Positions 1-7,519 of a stretch of DNA of 43,145 bases are shown piece by piece. Under the pieces are notes generated by a model that worked only from the letters and a program-made list of their open reading frames with translations, was not told the origin of the DNA and made no database searches. The position numbers and the translations under genes were made by a program. The stretch is taken from NCBI RefSeq assembly GCF_016405885.1, contig NZ_JAEKGC010000017.1, forward strand, positions 1 to 43,145, in the 5' to 3' direction. Position 1 is the first letter of the stretch. Each line of letters opens with the position of its first letter. The DNA is from Arthrobacter sp. MSA 4-2 (GTDB taxonomy: Bacteria; Actinomycetota; Actinomycetes; Actinomycetales; Micrococcaceae).

Positions 1-171
1 CCCAGCATCCCCGTCGACGGTAGTCTCCTGAGCGCCAGTGGTCTCATCGCCCTGGCCATCGCCGTCCTGGTTCCCCTCATTGGGGCGATCCTTGGCGGCA
101 AAGCCGGCATGCATTTCCACCGCAAAGTTGACCAGGCCGGCATCGACCACCAGGCCGGGCTGACCTCCTAA
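1..171 (+). CDS. C-terminal part of a small membrane protein (5' end outside window)
   Basis: Frame 1 is open from the first base to a TAA at 169-171 and gives 56 residues. It holds one hydrophobic segment (about residues 13-32, rich in Ala, Leu, Ile and Val) followed by a Gly-rich turn (GAILGGKAG) and a basic, His-containing tail (HFHRKVDQAG). This looks like the end of a short integral membrane protein of the kind common in Micrococcaceae. I cannot name the family. The start and any upstream partner lie outside the window. Confidence 0.6.
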   Translation, partial: PSIPVDGSLLSASGLIALAIAVLVPLIGAILGGKAGMHFHRKVDQAGIDHQAGLTS

Positions 172-267
172 CCCGAAACACCAGGCCTGGCCAGGCGCGC
201 AGTTCAGCATCGCGCGCCTGGTCAGGCCGTCTTCCATCACCCCACCAGATTGTTGAGGCAAGGCACC

Positions 268-462
268 ATGCCAAACGAGGTCCCCACAGATGCACACGAC
301 AGCTCCACACCCCGCGCCGGACAGGATCCAGCTGACCAGGACATTTTTGATGAACCTTCCGAAGGGGATTCCGGGCAGGCAGAAAACTTTCTTGAGAAAC
401 TCTCCGAAGCTCCCGCCCTTGAAGTGGACGAAGACAGCCTGGTGAAACCGGAAAACAGCTGA
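268..462 (+). CDS. small acidic hypothetical protein (64 aa)
   Basis: ATG at 268 is preceded by a purine-rich ribosome site (GAGGCAAGG, about 5 nt upstream), which is why it is preferred over the in-frame TTG at 250. The product is very acidic, with many Asp and Glu and few hydrophobic residues, no membrane segment and no cysteine, so it is probably soluble and partly disordered. No family is recognised. It sits about 100 nt behind the preceding membrane gene on the same strand and could be its operon partner. It could also be a spurious call, but composition and ribosome site favour a real gene. Confidence 0.5.
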   Translation: MPNEVPTDAHDSSTPRAGQDPADQDIFDEPSEGDSGQAENFLEKLSEAPALEVDEDSLVKPENS

Positions 463-1010
463 GCCCTAGGGTTATCTTGGCAGCACGGTTGGGGAGGCTA
501 GGTCTGCAAGAGGAGGTGAGCAGGTGCTCGTCGGGATGTTCTGGCTGTGAGCGGCTCCGGTCTCTGGTCGTATCGTTTTACGCTATCGAACTTCTGAATG
601 AGGACCCATACCGGCATCGACGCCGATGGGGCTCTTTCACCTCCAAAGCCCGGGCGACAGGGTCGGTGGAGGAGAGCAGCGTTTCGGCGGCAGTGGCACT
701 GAAGATGGGCACTGCCGCGCCTGATATCAACGAAGGAATCAGCCAACTATTTATACCCGCAAACCTGCCCGTGGCGCATGGACAAATAAGTTCCGGCGGT
801 GGTGCACGAATTGATCTACGCTGGTATTGCTGCCCCAGACCCCGACAGTGCTTACGACCGGAAACTCCGGCCGGATTCCAGGCAAGGGGTCAGCACATGC
901 AACCTGGCAGCGAAGCATCCGGTGCAGTCCGATCCGATGTTCCAGCAGTCCCTTCCCACGGTATGCCACCACGGCAACCGGCCATCACCCTTAGGGATAA
1001 GGACAAAGCC
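463..1010. other. intergenic stretch without a recognisable gene
   Basis: This is about 550 bp between the acidic protein and the desaturase start. The desaturase frame stays open upstream to 477, but the predicted residues there look random and show no desaturase-like sequence. No repeat, hairpin with a T-run or RNA gene was seen. It may carry the desaturase promoter and leader. Confidence 0.4.
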
Positions 1011-2075
1011 GTGCGCAGGGTTCAACTGCTGCCTCAGAACAGTGTGGTCGCATCCTATGCCGCGCTCTTGAAGGAGGTGCGGCGGGACGGTCTCCTGGTG
1101 AGATGCAGGCGTTTCTACCTCACCGTAATCCTGATCCTGATGCTGGCTGCAGGCGCCGCGGCGGCGGGATTTCTGCTGCTCGGCGATACCTGGTTCCAAC
1201 TGATCGTCGCCGGCGTCCTGGGTATCATCCTCACCCAATTCGCGTTTTTGGGACACGAGGCCTCCCATCGGCAGATCTTCGAGTCACGGGCGGTCAACGA
1301 GAGGGTGGGCCGCTTCCTTGCCGCCGGGGTGGTGGGGATCAGCTACGCGTGGTGGATCGACAAGCACACGCGCCACCACAATGATCCGAACACTGTGGGG
1401 AAGGACCCGGACATCGCCATGGGCACCTTGGCGTTCAGGGAGGAAGACGCAGCCCCGCGAACAGGCTTTCAGGCCTGGTTCACCCGGCGTCAGGGATACC
1501 TGTTCTTCCCCCTGCTGATCCTTGAAGGCCTCAACCTCCACGTGCAGTCCATCCGGACCCTCACCCGGCGTGCAAAGGTCGAGGGCCGGTGGCTGGAACT
1601 GGCGCTCATTGGTTCACGGTTCGGAGCCTACCTCGGCATATTGTTCTGGTTCCTGCCGGCCGGAATGGCTCTAGCGTTCCTGGGTGTTCAGCTCGCCGTC
1701 TTCGGGATCTACATGGGGGCTTCATTCGCCCCGAACCACAAGGGAATGCCGATGCTTCCCGACGGCAGCACCGCCGATTTCTTCGAGCGCCAGGTGCTGA
1801 CTTCACGCAATGTGCATGGAGGTTCCTTCGTCAACACCGCGTTCGGTGGCCTGAACTTCCAGATCGAGCATCACCTGTTCCCCGACATGCCCCGCCCCCA
1901 CCTGCGCAGGGCCGCGGTGATCGTCCGCGAACACTGCCAACGCCTCGGCATCACCTACACCGAGGTCGGCGTTCTGCGTTCCTATGCCGCGGTGATCACC
2001 CATCTCAACCGGGTCGGCCTCGCCGCCCGGGATCCTTTCGACTGCCCCCTTGCGCACCTCTACCGCCGCCGCTGA
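1011..2075 (+). CDS. fatty acid desaturase (membrane di-iron)
   Basis: The 354-residue product is a type-2 membrane fatty acid desaturase, an enzyme that puts double bonds into acyl chains using a di-iron centre, O2 and an electron donor. All three histidine clusters are visible: GHEASH near residue 83, HTRHH near 121 and IEHHLFP near 285. Hydrophobic segments lie between them. GTG 1011 was chosen because AAGGA sits 7 nt upstream and the sequence after it (SYAALLKEV) matches where such proteins usually begin. An upstream ATG at 963 has no ribosome site. The family commonly adjusts membrane fluidity, for example in the cold. The gene stands alone and faces the SDR gene across two hairpins. Confidence 0.9.
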   Translation: MRRVQLLPQNSVVASYAALLKEVRRDGLLVRCRRFYLTVILILMLAAGAAAAGFLLLGDTWFQLIVAGVLGIILTQFAFLGHEASHRQIFESRAVNERVGRFLAAGVVGISYAWWIDKHTRHHNDPNTVGKDPDIAMGTLAFREEDAAPRTGFQAWFTRRQGYLFFPLLILEGLNLHVQSIRTLTRRAKVEGRWLELALIGSRFGAYLGILFWFLPAGMALAFLGVQLAVFGIYMGASFAPNHKGMPMLPDGSTADFFERQVLTSRNVHGGSFVNTAFGGLNFQIEHHLFPDMPRPHLRRAAVIVREHCQRLGITYTEVGVLRSYAAVITHLNRVGLAARDPFDCPLAHLYRRR

Positions 2076-2171
2076 CCGGGGCGCCATGCTACCTGGAAGC
2101 GGAAAGGGGGTCCAGAACGCGCCGCCTGTGCCACACGCAGGCACCGCATCAACGGATCTGACCGCGCCCGT

Positions 2172-2211
2172 GAGGCGCCGCGGCGTTGGAGCGTTACGGT
2201 CGCGGCGCCTC
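2172..2211. terminator. inverted repeat between convergent genes (first of two)
   Basis: An 11-bp perfect stem (GAGGCGCCGCG at 2172-2182 pairing with 2201-2211) encloses an 18-nt loop. It lies about 100 nt past the desaturase stop and has no T-run, so it is a candidate actinobacterial-type terminator or processing hairpin. Confidence 0.4.
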
Positions 2212-2234
2212 CGGAACGTAGGGCCCACGCCTGA

Positions 2235-2267
2235 ACGCGGGATGACTTCAAAAGAGTCATCCCGCGT
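2235..2267. terminator. strong hairpin between convergent desaturase and SDR genes
   Basis: A perfect 13-bp stem (ACGCGGGATGACT, 2235-2247, with its complement 2255-2267) closes a 7-nt loop. It has no U-tract on either strand but sits between two converging genes, the usual place for a bidirectional terminator in high-GC Gram-positives. Confidence 0.65.
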
Positions 2268-2362
2268 GCCGAGCGCAGCCATACGGACTCGAAGCTGAGA
2301 GAGGGGACCCGTGGGATGAAGAGCAGGCTCAGGTCATTCACCGCTCTCCGTGCGGTGCTTTC

Positions 2363-3115
2363 TCAGATCTGGTTGGTGCCTCCGTCGACGTAGATGTTCG
2401 AGCCGACGACGTAGCTGCTCTGTTCCGAGGCCAGGAATGACACGACGGCGGCGGCCTCCTCCGGCTGACCCATGCGGCCCTTCGGGACCGTTGCGGCGAC
2501 GTGCTCCTTCATGGCCCGGGCGGTTTCTTCATCGCCGAAAGCTGCGGTACCCCCCGGAGTCTCGATCCACGCCGGCGACACCACGTTGACCCGGATGCCG
2601 CGGTCCTTGAGTTCGGTGGACCACGTCCGTGCGAAGGACCGGACGGCAGCCTTCGACGCCGAGTACGCACCGAACGCTTCCATGCCGCGGTCGGCGGCGG
2701 TCGATCCGACCAGAATGATCGAGGCATGGTCGTTCAGGAGCGGCAACGCCTTCTGGACGGTGAAAAGCATGCCTCGAACATTGACCGCGAAGGTCGAATC
2801 GAAGTGTTCCTCGGTGGTCTGCTCCAGTGACATGAACGAACCGATCGCCGCGTTCGCCACCAGCACGTCCAGGCCCTTTCCGCGCGCCCGGACCGCTTCG
2901 TAGAGCCGGTCCAAATCCTCAGGATTCGCGACGTCGCCGACAACCGCGCTGGCCCGGTCCGACCCAATGGCCTTTACGGCGGCTTCCAGTTCGGCCTCGC
3001 GGCGGCCGGTTATGAAAACGAACGAACCCTCGTCTGCCAGTCTCACGGCGGTAGCCAGACCAATGCCGCTGCTTCCTCCGGTGATCACCGCTGTCTTGCC
3101 GTCAAGCTGTTCCAT
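2363..3115 (-). CDS. SDR family NAD(P)-dependent oxidoreductase
   Basis: This 250-residue short-chain dehydrogenase/reductase has the cofactor motif TGGSSGIG (residues 12-19), the NA(A) turn in VLVANAAIG, a catalytic Ser in the VGSTAA strand, and YxxxK as YSASK. The C-terminal YVVGSNIYVDGG is typical of classical SDRs. The start is ATG at 3113-3115, which has AAAGGA about 7 nt upstream. A longer frame begins at 3160 but lacks a ribosome site. The substrate cannot be read from sequence. The gene is divergent from an AraC-type regulator, a common pairing in which the regulator controls the oxidoreductase. Confidence 0.9.
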   Translation of the reverse strand: MEQLDGKTAVITGGSSGIGLATAVRLADEGSFVFITGRREAELEAAVKAIGSDRASAVVGDVANPEDLDRLYEAVRARGKGLDVLVANAAIGSFMSLEQTTEEHFDSTFAVNVRGMLFTVQKALPLLNDHASIILVGSTAADRGMEAFGAYSASKAAVRSFARTWSTELKDRGIRVNVVSPAWIETPGGTAAFGDEETARAMKEHVAATVPKGRMGQPEEAAAVVSFLASEQSSYVVGSNIYVDGGTNQI

Positions 3116-3179
3116 GTATGTGTCCTTTATTGAGGCTCGTGTCGGATTGAACATGATCAATACTTCAGGAGCGTAGGGT

Positions 3180-3198
3180 ACGATTCAACATAAATCGT
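3180..3198. promoter_or_regulatory. candidate operator in the SDR/AraC divergent promoter region
   Basis: The 118-bp gap between the two divergent genes contains an inverted repeat, ACGATT-N7-AATCGT. It lies 36 nt upstream of the AraC start, within a locally A+T-richer stretch. Its position fits an operator for the neighbouring regulator. Binding is not shown by the sequence. Confidence 0.35.
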
Positions 3199-3233
3199 CC
3201 GCATTTGTTTACACGTCGTCCGAAGGGGGCGTC

Positions 3234-4184
3234 ATGCTTGGGTTTGGAGATCCAGTAGCCGATGCGATCGGTCTCTTGCGGCCCCGTACAGTCCTCGAGC
3301 CCAGCCTGCGGGCCGCGGGAGACTGGGCCCTGCGCTTTGACACTTTTCCCCATGTGAAGGTGGGTGGCGTCGTACGTGGCAGGTGCTGGTTGACCCTCGA
3401 CGGACACGAACCGGTGCTCCTCGAGGAAGGCGACACCTACCTTCTAGGCAACCCGCCACCCTACGTCATGGCGAGCTCGCCGGAGGCACGTCCGCGCCCT
3501 GCGAAGCCGCTATGGGAGGGCCCCACTGCCGGCATCGTTAGCATCGGCCCTGACATCGAACAACATACATACCTTTGCGGCGGTCATCTCGCGTTCGATG
3601 ACAGGAATGTATCCGTCCTGACGGATTTCCTGCCGCCGCTTGTGATCGTCCGCGCGGCCGATCCTCGCGGAAGGCACCTGGCGTATCTGATCGAAATGTT
3701 GGCCAGCGAGGTCGAGGCCTCGGCCCCCGGTGGATCGCTGGCGATGAATCACCTGGCCCAGATCCTGCTCGTGCACATGTTGCGCGCTCATGCCAGTCAG
3801 TCGGACCGGCCCACAGGCTGGCTGCGCGCCTTGGACGAGGACGGTGTCGGTGCAGCCCTTCGCGCCATGCATGCAGACGTGGCACATCCCTGGACGCTCA
3901 CCGAGCTGGCTCAGATCAGCCATATGTCACGATCCGTATTCGCTCAGGCCTTCAAGAACCAGGTCGGGGTTCCGCCGTTGGAGTACTTGATCAAATGGCG
4001 CATAAGTCTAGCGCGTGACGCCCTCGCCCATGACAGCTCGTCCATCTCAGAACTCGCTCAAGCCACCGGGTACTTGTCGGAAAGCGCGTTCAGCACCGCC
4101 TTCCGCCGCGTGGTTGGATCATCACCCGCCCAATTTCGGCACCAGGCACGGCAGACGCTGCGCTCGACAGCGAGCGGAGGCTAA
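3234..4184 (+). CDS. AraC family transcriptional regulator
   Basis: The 316-residue protein has an N-terminal cupin-like effector domain (about residues 1-185, with the LEEGDTYLLGNPPPY segment) and a C-terminal AraC double helix-turn-helix (about 205-310). The latter includes WTLTELAQISHMSRSVFAQAFK and the second motif SSISELAQATGYLSESAFSTAFRR. ATG 3234 has AAGGGGG about 4 nt upstream. AraC proteins of this layout sense small molecules and activate or repress nearby promoters. The divergent SDR gene is the obvious target. The effector is unknown. Confidence 0.88.
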   Translation: MLGFGDPVADAIGLLRPRTVLEPSLRAAGDWALRFDTFPHVKVGGVVRGRCWLTLDGHEPVLLEEGDTYLLGNPPPYVMASSPEARPRPAKPLWEGPTAGIVSIGPDIEQHTYLCGGHLAFDDRNVSVLTDFLPPLVIVRAADPRGRHLAYLIEMLASEVEASAPGGSLAMNHLAQILLVHMLRAHASQSDRPTGWLRALDEDGVGAALRAMHADVAHPWTLTELAQISHMSRSVFAQAFKNQVGVPPLEYLIKWRISLARDALAHDSSSISELAQATGYLSESAFSTAFRRVVGSSPAQFRHQARQTLRSTASGG

Positions 4185-4437
4185 GGAGGGTATCCACGAG
4201 GAGCTATCCCAAGACCAAGGCGGTCTCAACCGGTTGGATCAGGATCCAACCATTCGCTGTGAACTTCGCCGAAGCACCACTAGCGGTATTCAGGATTTTT
4301 GTTCGAACCGGAGTGATCACGTTTCCTCCACTCCTGCTGCGAATCAAGCGGCAGCGGATTCGGTGTGGTTCTGGCTGTGGGGAACTGAAGGCGTCAGGGT
4401 ATTCAGTCCTCCGGGTTGACTGATCCGCGGTTTCCTC

Positions 4438-4462
4438 GCCCACTTGCACGCGGGCTTTTTTT
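4438..4462 (+). terminator. possible rho-independent terminator
   Basis: GCCCAC at 4438-4443 can pair with GCGGGC at 4450-4455 (one mismatch, 6-nt loop) and is followed directly by seven Ts (4456-4462), a rare feature in this GC-rich DNA. It lies about 250 nt behind the AraC gene, just before the decayed NTF2-like gene. Confidence 0.4.
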
Positions 4463-4495
4463 GAGTTCGGTCCGTCGTGATGACAGGCTCGACCA

Positions 4496-4882
4496 GTGAC
4501 GGCTGAACAGGACGTGTTGGATGCAGCACTGAAGCGGGTTCAGTTCCTGCGCGGACGCGACCCTCGGTCGCTCACCGAGCTCCTCCACCCTGCGTTTGGG
4601 TGGATTTCCTATACGGGGGAACATTTCGACCGGGACTAGTACGTCCGCTCGATTACCGGAGGCTACCCGGATTGGCACGGGTAGGAGCTGCGCGACCCGG
4701 AAATCATTGTCCTAGCCGAAACCGCAATTCTTCGATGCCTTGTGGTTGACGACGTCTCGACAGGCCAGGGTCGCAGGCAGTACCGCACGCCCATGACCCA
4801 GGTGTGGGTGGACCGGGGTGGGGCATGGCTGCTGCTGGCCGGCCATGCGGGCCCGTTGTTGGAATCCGCTGAAGAGGCATAA
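4496..4882 (+). pseudogene. decayed NTF2-like / DUF4440 protein with two in-frame TAG stops
   Basis: Reading from GTG 4496 gives a continuous 128-residue NTF2-like (SnoaL/DUF4440 type) protein, interrupted only by TAG at 4637-4639 (codon 48) and TAG at 4682-4684 (codon 63). Family-like stretches sit on both sides: LLHPAFGWISYTGEHFDRD before the first stop, and ELRDPEIIVLAETAILRC then YRTPMTQVWVDRGGAWLLLAGH after the second. The frame ends at TAA 4880-4882. No other frameshift is needed, so the decay appears recent. The second stop is consistent with a single CAG (Gln) to TAG change. The products of such genes are small cone-shaped folds, often of unknown function. Confidence 0.75.
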
Positions 4883-4910
4883 CCCTTCTGGGCCGGACAA
4901 TGCGAGGTGA

Positions 4911-5666
4911 TCAGGCGTGAGCGACGATGAGCCAACCGCGACCGGGTGCGTAGGGAAGATCGCGGATCTCAATCCGGGAGAATCCTGCTTTTGACAGTGA
5001 CTGGCGAAGCGCCTCCTGTGTGCGGAAGCGCAAGGTGGACGTGGAATCGATGCGCTCACCATCGGCCAGAAAGATAGTCGGGGAATCGAAGGTCACGAAC
5101 TCCCCGTCGACCTTGGTCACCTGTACCCAGTCCTCCACAGGCCCTTCGCCCTCCACCTCGACCACCCGCTGGGTGAGTTCCTTGGTCCACTGCTCCCAGC
5201 CTCGATCCGAGGGCACGCGGGTCTCGAACGCCAGGTGTCCATCAGGCCGCAGACACATGTGGATTGCCCGCAGGTTGGCGAGCCATTCCTCGTCTTCTAG
5301 GAAGACTTGAGCGACATTGGCGGTCATCGTGGCGAGGTCGTATTGATGCTGGTGGGCGGGTTCAGCGGCCACGTCGACCGCGGTTCCGACCACCCACGTT
5401 ACTCGGTCTGCTCCGGGCTTTGTCTGGGCCACTGCGACGGATGCTCCAGCAGGGTCAGCACCGACCACTCGTATGCCACGCTCTGCCAAAAGAGAGCAGA
5501 AGGTCCCCGTTCCGCAACCAACGTCCAGGACCGTAGCGGCGCCGAATTCATCGGCGAGGTTCACATAGGTCTCCAGATCCCTGCGGTCAGGATCAAGAGG
5601 GTCATAAACGCGGGCGACACGGGGATGATCGAAAACAGCGTCAGGCATCACCCCAACGTACTTCAT
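4911..5666 (-). CDS. class I SAM-dependent methyltransferase
   Basis: The 251-residue product has a Rossmann methyltransferase core. Motif I is VLDVGCGTGTFC (about residues 45-56), the acidic residue closing strand 2 is in VVGADPAG, and DLATMTANVAQ and LAFETR fit later strands. The N-terminal DHPRVARVYDPLDPDRRDLETY is typical of a small-molecule methyltransferase group in actinobacteria. The first ATG (5664-5666) has no clear ribosome site. The second (5646-5648) follows GGGG at a very short distance, so the start is uncertain by 6 codons. The substrate is unknown. It stands alone, converging on the decayed NTF2-like gene. Confidence 0.85.
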   Translation of the reverse strand: MKYVGVMPDAVFDHPRVARVYDPLDPDRRDLETYVNLADEFGAATVLDVGCGTGTFCSLLAERGIRVVGADPAGASVAVAQTKPGADRVTWVVGTAVDVAAEPAHQHQYDLATMTANVAQVFLEDEEWLANLRAIHMCLRPDGHLAFETRVPSDRGWEQWTKELTQRVVEVEGEGPVEDWVQVTKVDGEFVTFDSPTIFLADGERIDSTSTLRFRTQEALRQSLSKAGFSRIEIRDLPYAPGRGWLIVAHA

Positions 5667-6095
5667 CAGGTGAAGCCAGGCCGCTGCGTCATTGACCCCA
5701 GCACGTCACCCAGCCTCTCGCCAGGACGCCGAGCCCTCCGTAGAGGGACAACGGGTTTTCACGCCTGCGGCAGAGGATGTGGTGGACGGATTAGTTGGGC
5801 AGATGATCCCGACCTTGCGCGAGGCCGTGTGCTCTTCGCCGTAGCGCTGCATAGGGTCCGCAGGTCGTTGCTAAACGCCCGCGAAGAGACCGGCACTGTA
5901 GATGATCTGAAAGCAGGTCGAGACAAGTTTCCGAGGCGGGACAGGTCCCGCGGTTCCGGGGAGCGGGCATCCTGGTCCGGACGTTGGTTCCTGTCTTGAG
6001 AAGCGTTTGTTTTGGGGAGGCAGCGGGCCCATGGTGGCTGCGATGGCGGTCCCCGCTGAGAACTCTCCGGATTCTGTTGGCCGAAGTAGCGCTGG
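5667..6095. other. intergenic region before the module C repeat
   Basis: About 430 bp with no intact gene. A short plus-strand stretch around 5755-5845 (reading VFTPAAEDVVDGLVGQM and onward) looks coding but is soon closed by a stop, so it may be a scrap of a lost gene. Nothing else is recognisable. Confidence 0.3.
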
Positions 6096-6280
6096 ATTCT
6101 GCGGTCCGGGTGCCTGTTTTGGTGGCTGTTTTGGAGTCTTGCTGAGGGGCTGGGTGCCGCCTTTCTGTCTCGAAGCCCGGTTTGGGCGTTCTTACTACTT
6201 CAGGGGGAGCGGCGGGGTAGCTGCATGACTTGGGTGAGGATTCTTTGACCTGGTTATCCTCCTAGCCGGGCAGCTCTGCC
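6096..6280 (+). repeat. dispersed repeat, module C (solo copy)
   Basis: This copy aligns over its whole length with 15844-16020 at roughly 80% identity by eye. Shared landmarks are ATTCTGCGGTCCGGGTGCC, GGTGGCTGTTTTGGAGT, GAAGCCCGGTTTGGGC, TTCTTACTACTTCA, GTAGCTGCATGAC and a terminal ATCCTCCT...GGGCAG. It contains a hairpin (AGCCC-GGTTT-GGGC). It lies between the methyltransferase and arsR and has no open frame that is conserved with the other copy. Confidence 0.7.
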
Positions 6281-6318
6281 GAAGCATCAACCCCGCATTG
6301 GGTGGACTGCCGCCGCGG

Positions 6319-6669
6319 TCATAGCCGTGCGAGGCTGCCGGCGATGTGGTCCAGGGCGCCGGGGGTGAGGGAGAAGTAGGCCCAGATGCCGCGCTTTTCG
6401 CGTTGGAGCAGGCCCGCGTCGAGAAGGACCTTCAGGTGGTGGGAAACGGTGGGCTGGGTCAGGTTCAGCGGGTCGGTCAGGTCGCAGACGCAGACCGTCC
6501 CGGTCGGTGCTGTCTTGATGATAGAGAGCAGGCGGAGCCGGTTCGGGTCGGCCAGTGCCTTGAAGACCACTGCCTGCTCCTTCGCCTGGGCGGCATCCAG
6601 GGCAGGGGGCCCCGCCGGGTTGCACGCTGCGTCGCCGGGGGCCGGAGCGAGGGCGGGCTGAGGGTTCAT
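6319..6669 (-). CDS. arsR: ArsR family metalloregulator
   Basis: This 116-residue winged-helix repressor has the full ArsR/SmtB pattern: FKALADPNRLRLLSII, then the Cys pair VCVCDL (the As(III)-sensing type of site at the start of the recognition helix region), then LTQPTVSHHLKVLLDAGLLQREKRGIWAYFSL. An extra Cys lies in the N-terminal extension (DAACNPAG). Such proteins leave DNA when arsenite binds the thiols. The ATG at 6667-6669 is followed upstream by an 18-bp box nearly identical to one in front of the arsC operon, suggesting autoregulation and shared control. The next gene upstream on this strand is the aquaporin, 64 nt away, so the two may be cotranscribed. Confidence 0.92.
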   Translation of the reverse strand: MNPQPALAPAPGDAACNPAGPPALDAAQAKEQAVVFKALADPNRLRLLSIIKTAPTGTVCVCDLTDPLNLTQPTVSHHLKVLLDAGLLQREKRGIWAYFSLTPGALDHIAGSLARL

Positions 6670-6684
6670 GCACCCATTATGGCG

Positions 6685-6702
6685 TATCGACGCACATCAA
6701 TG
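6685..6702 (-). promoter_or_regulatory. candidate ArsR operator upstream of arsR
   Basis: TATCGACGCACATCAATG lies 15 bp upstream of the arsR start. It matches 15 of 18 positions of 8295-8312, in front of arsC. Position and conservation suggest the ArsR binding site. Confidence 0.6.
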
Positions 6703-6733
6703 TCGGTCGCTGGCTGCGGCCCTGCGGTAGGGG

Positions 6734-7474
6734 TCAGTTTCTGGCCAGTTGCCCCTCCTGGGGAAGTACGGCGTCGTCCGCTTTGTCGGAGGCGGAAGGA
6801 AAAAGGGCCAGGACCAGGACCAGGCCTGCCGCGGCACCGATCAGCTGCGCGGCGATAAAACCCGGGACCGAGCCCGGGGCGATGCCGGCGAAGGTGTCGG
6901 TGAAGATCCGTCCAATTGTCACGGCGGGGTTAGCGAAGGACGTCGAGGAGGTGAACCAGTAGGCGGCCCCGATGTAGGCTCCGACCGCCGGGGCGGCCAG
7001 GACTCCGCGCTTGGTGGCGGTCAGAGAAAGGATCAGCAGAATTAGCCCGGCGGTGGCAACGACCTCACCCAGCAGGTGCCCGCCGGTGGCCCGGTGGGTG
7101 GTCGATAGGGAGGTTCCCACGTCGAACATGGCGTTCGCGGTGATGCTGCCGCCGATGGCGCCCAGCGTCTGGACGAGGACGTAGATGCCCAGCTCGGTGA
7201 GGGACAGTCCGGCACCACTGCGCCGCTTGAGAATCCAATCGACCAGGGACACCACCGGGTTGAAGTGCGCACCGCTGACCGGGCCAAAGATCAGGATCAG
7301 CACGGTAAGGCCCAGCACGGTGGCGGTGCTGTTCTGGAGCAGCTGCAGCCCGACGTCGTTGGGGGAGAGCTGCCGGGCGGCAATCCCGGATCCGACCACG
7401 GTCATCACGAGAAGGCTGGTGCCGAGGAATTCGGCCAGGGCGCGGCGCCGCAACGGAGGCAAAGGTGAGGTCAT
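6734..7474 (-). CDS. MIP/aquaporin family channel of the ars cluster
   Basis: The 246-residue protein has six hydrophobic segments and the two half-helix signatures of the major intrinsic proteins. The first is SGAHFNPVVS, with NPV instead of the usual NPA; the second is SFANPAVTIGR, with the intact NPA and the following Arg. ATG 7472-7474 is preferred over a GTG at 7501 that would overlap the divergent gene's start. In some bacteria an aquaglyceroporin in the ars operon (AqpS type) lets arsenite leave the cell down its gradient after ArsC makes it. The same role is inferred here because no arsenite pump is present. It is divergent from the ArsR-ArsC fusion, 45 bp away. Confidence 0.88.
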   Translation of the reverse strand: MTSPLPPLRRRALAEFLGTSLLVMTVVGSGIAARQLSPNDVGLQLLQNSTATVLGLTVLILIFGPVSGAHFNPVVSLVDWILKRRSGAGLSLTELGIYVLVQTLGAIGGSITANAMFDVGTSLSTTHRATGGHLLGEVVATAGLILLILSLTATKRGVLAAPAVGAYIGAAYWFTSSTSFANPAVTIGRIFTDTFAGIAPGSVPGFIAAQLIGAAAGLVLVLALFPSASDKADDAVLPQEGQLARN

Positions 7475-7499
7475 GGCACCAGCTTGACGGATCCGAGTC

Positions 7500-7517
7500 A
7501 CTCAGTCAAAGTTGAGT
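7500..7517. promoter_or_regulatory. candidate operator between aquaporin and arsR-arsC fusion
   Basis: ACTCA (7500-7504) and TGAGT (7513-7517) form an inverted repeat with an 8-nt spacer, inside a run of TGACT/AGTCA half-sites. It ends 2 nt before the ATG of the fusion gene and 26 nt from the aquaporin start, so a protein bound here would affect both. Its sequence differs from the 18-bp box at arsR and arsC, which suggests a different regulator, plausibly the fusion protein itself. Confidence 0.4.
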
Positions 7518-7519
7518 CA

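Noticed and set aside
477..1010. N-terminal extension of the desaturase
   Set aside because: The frame is open but the residues show no desaturase-like character. GTG 1011 has a good ribosome site and a normal N-terminus.
5307..5999. 230-codon plus-strand frame
   Set aside because: It is mostly antisense to the methyltransferase and shows no domain.
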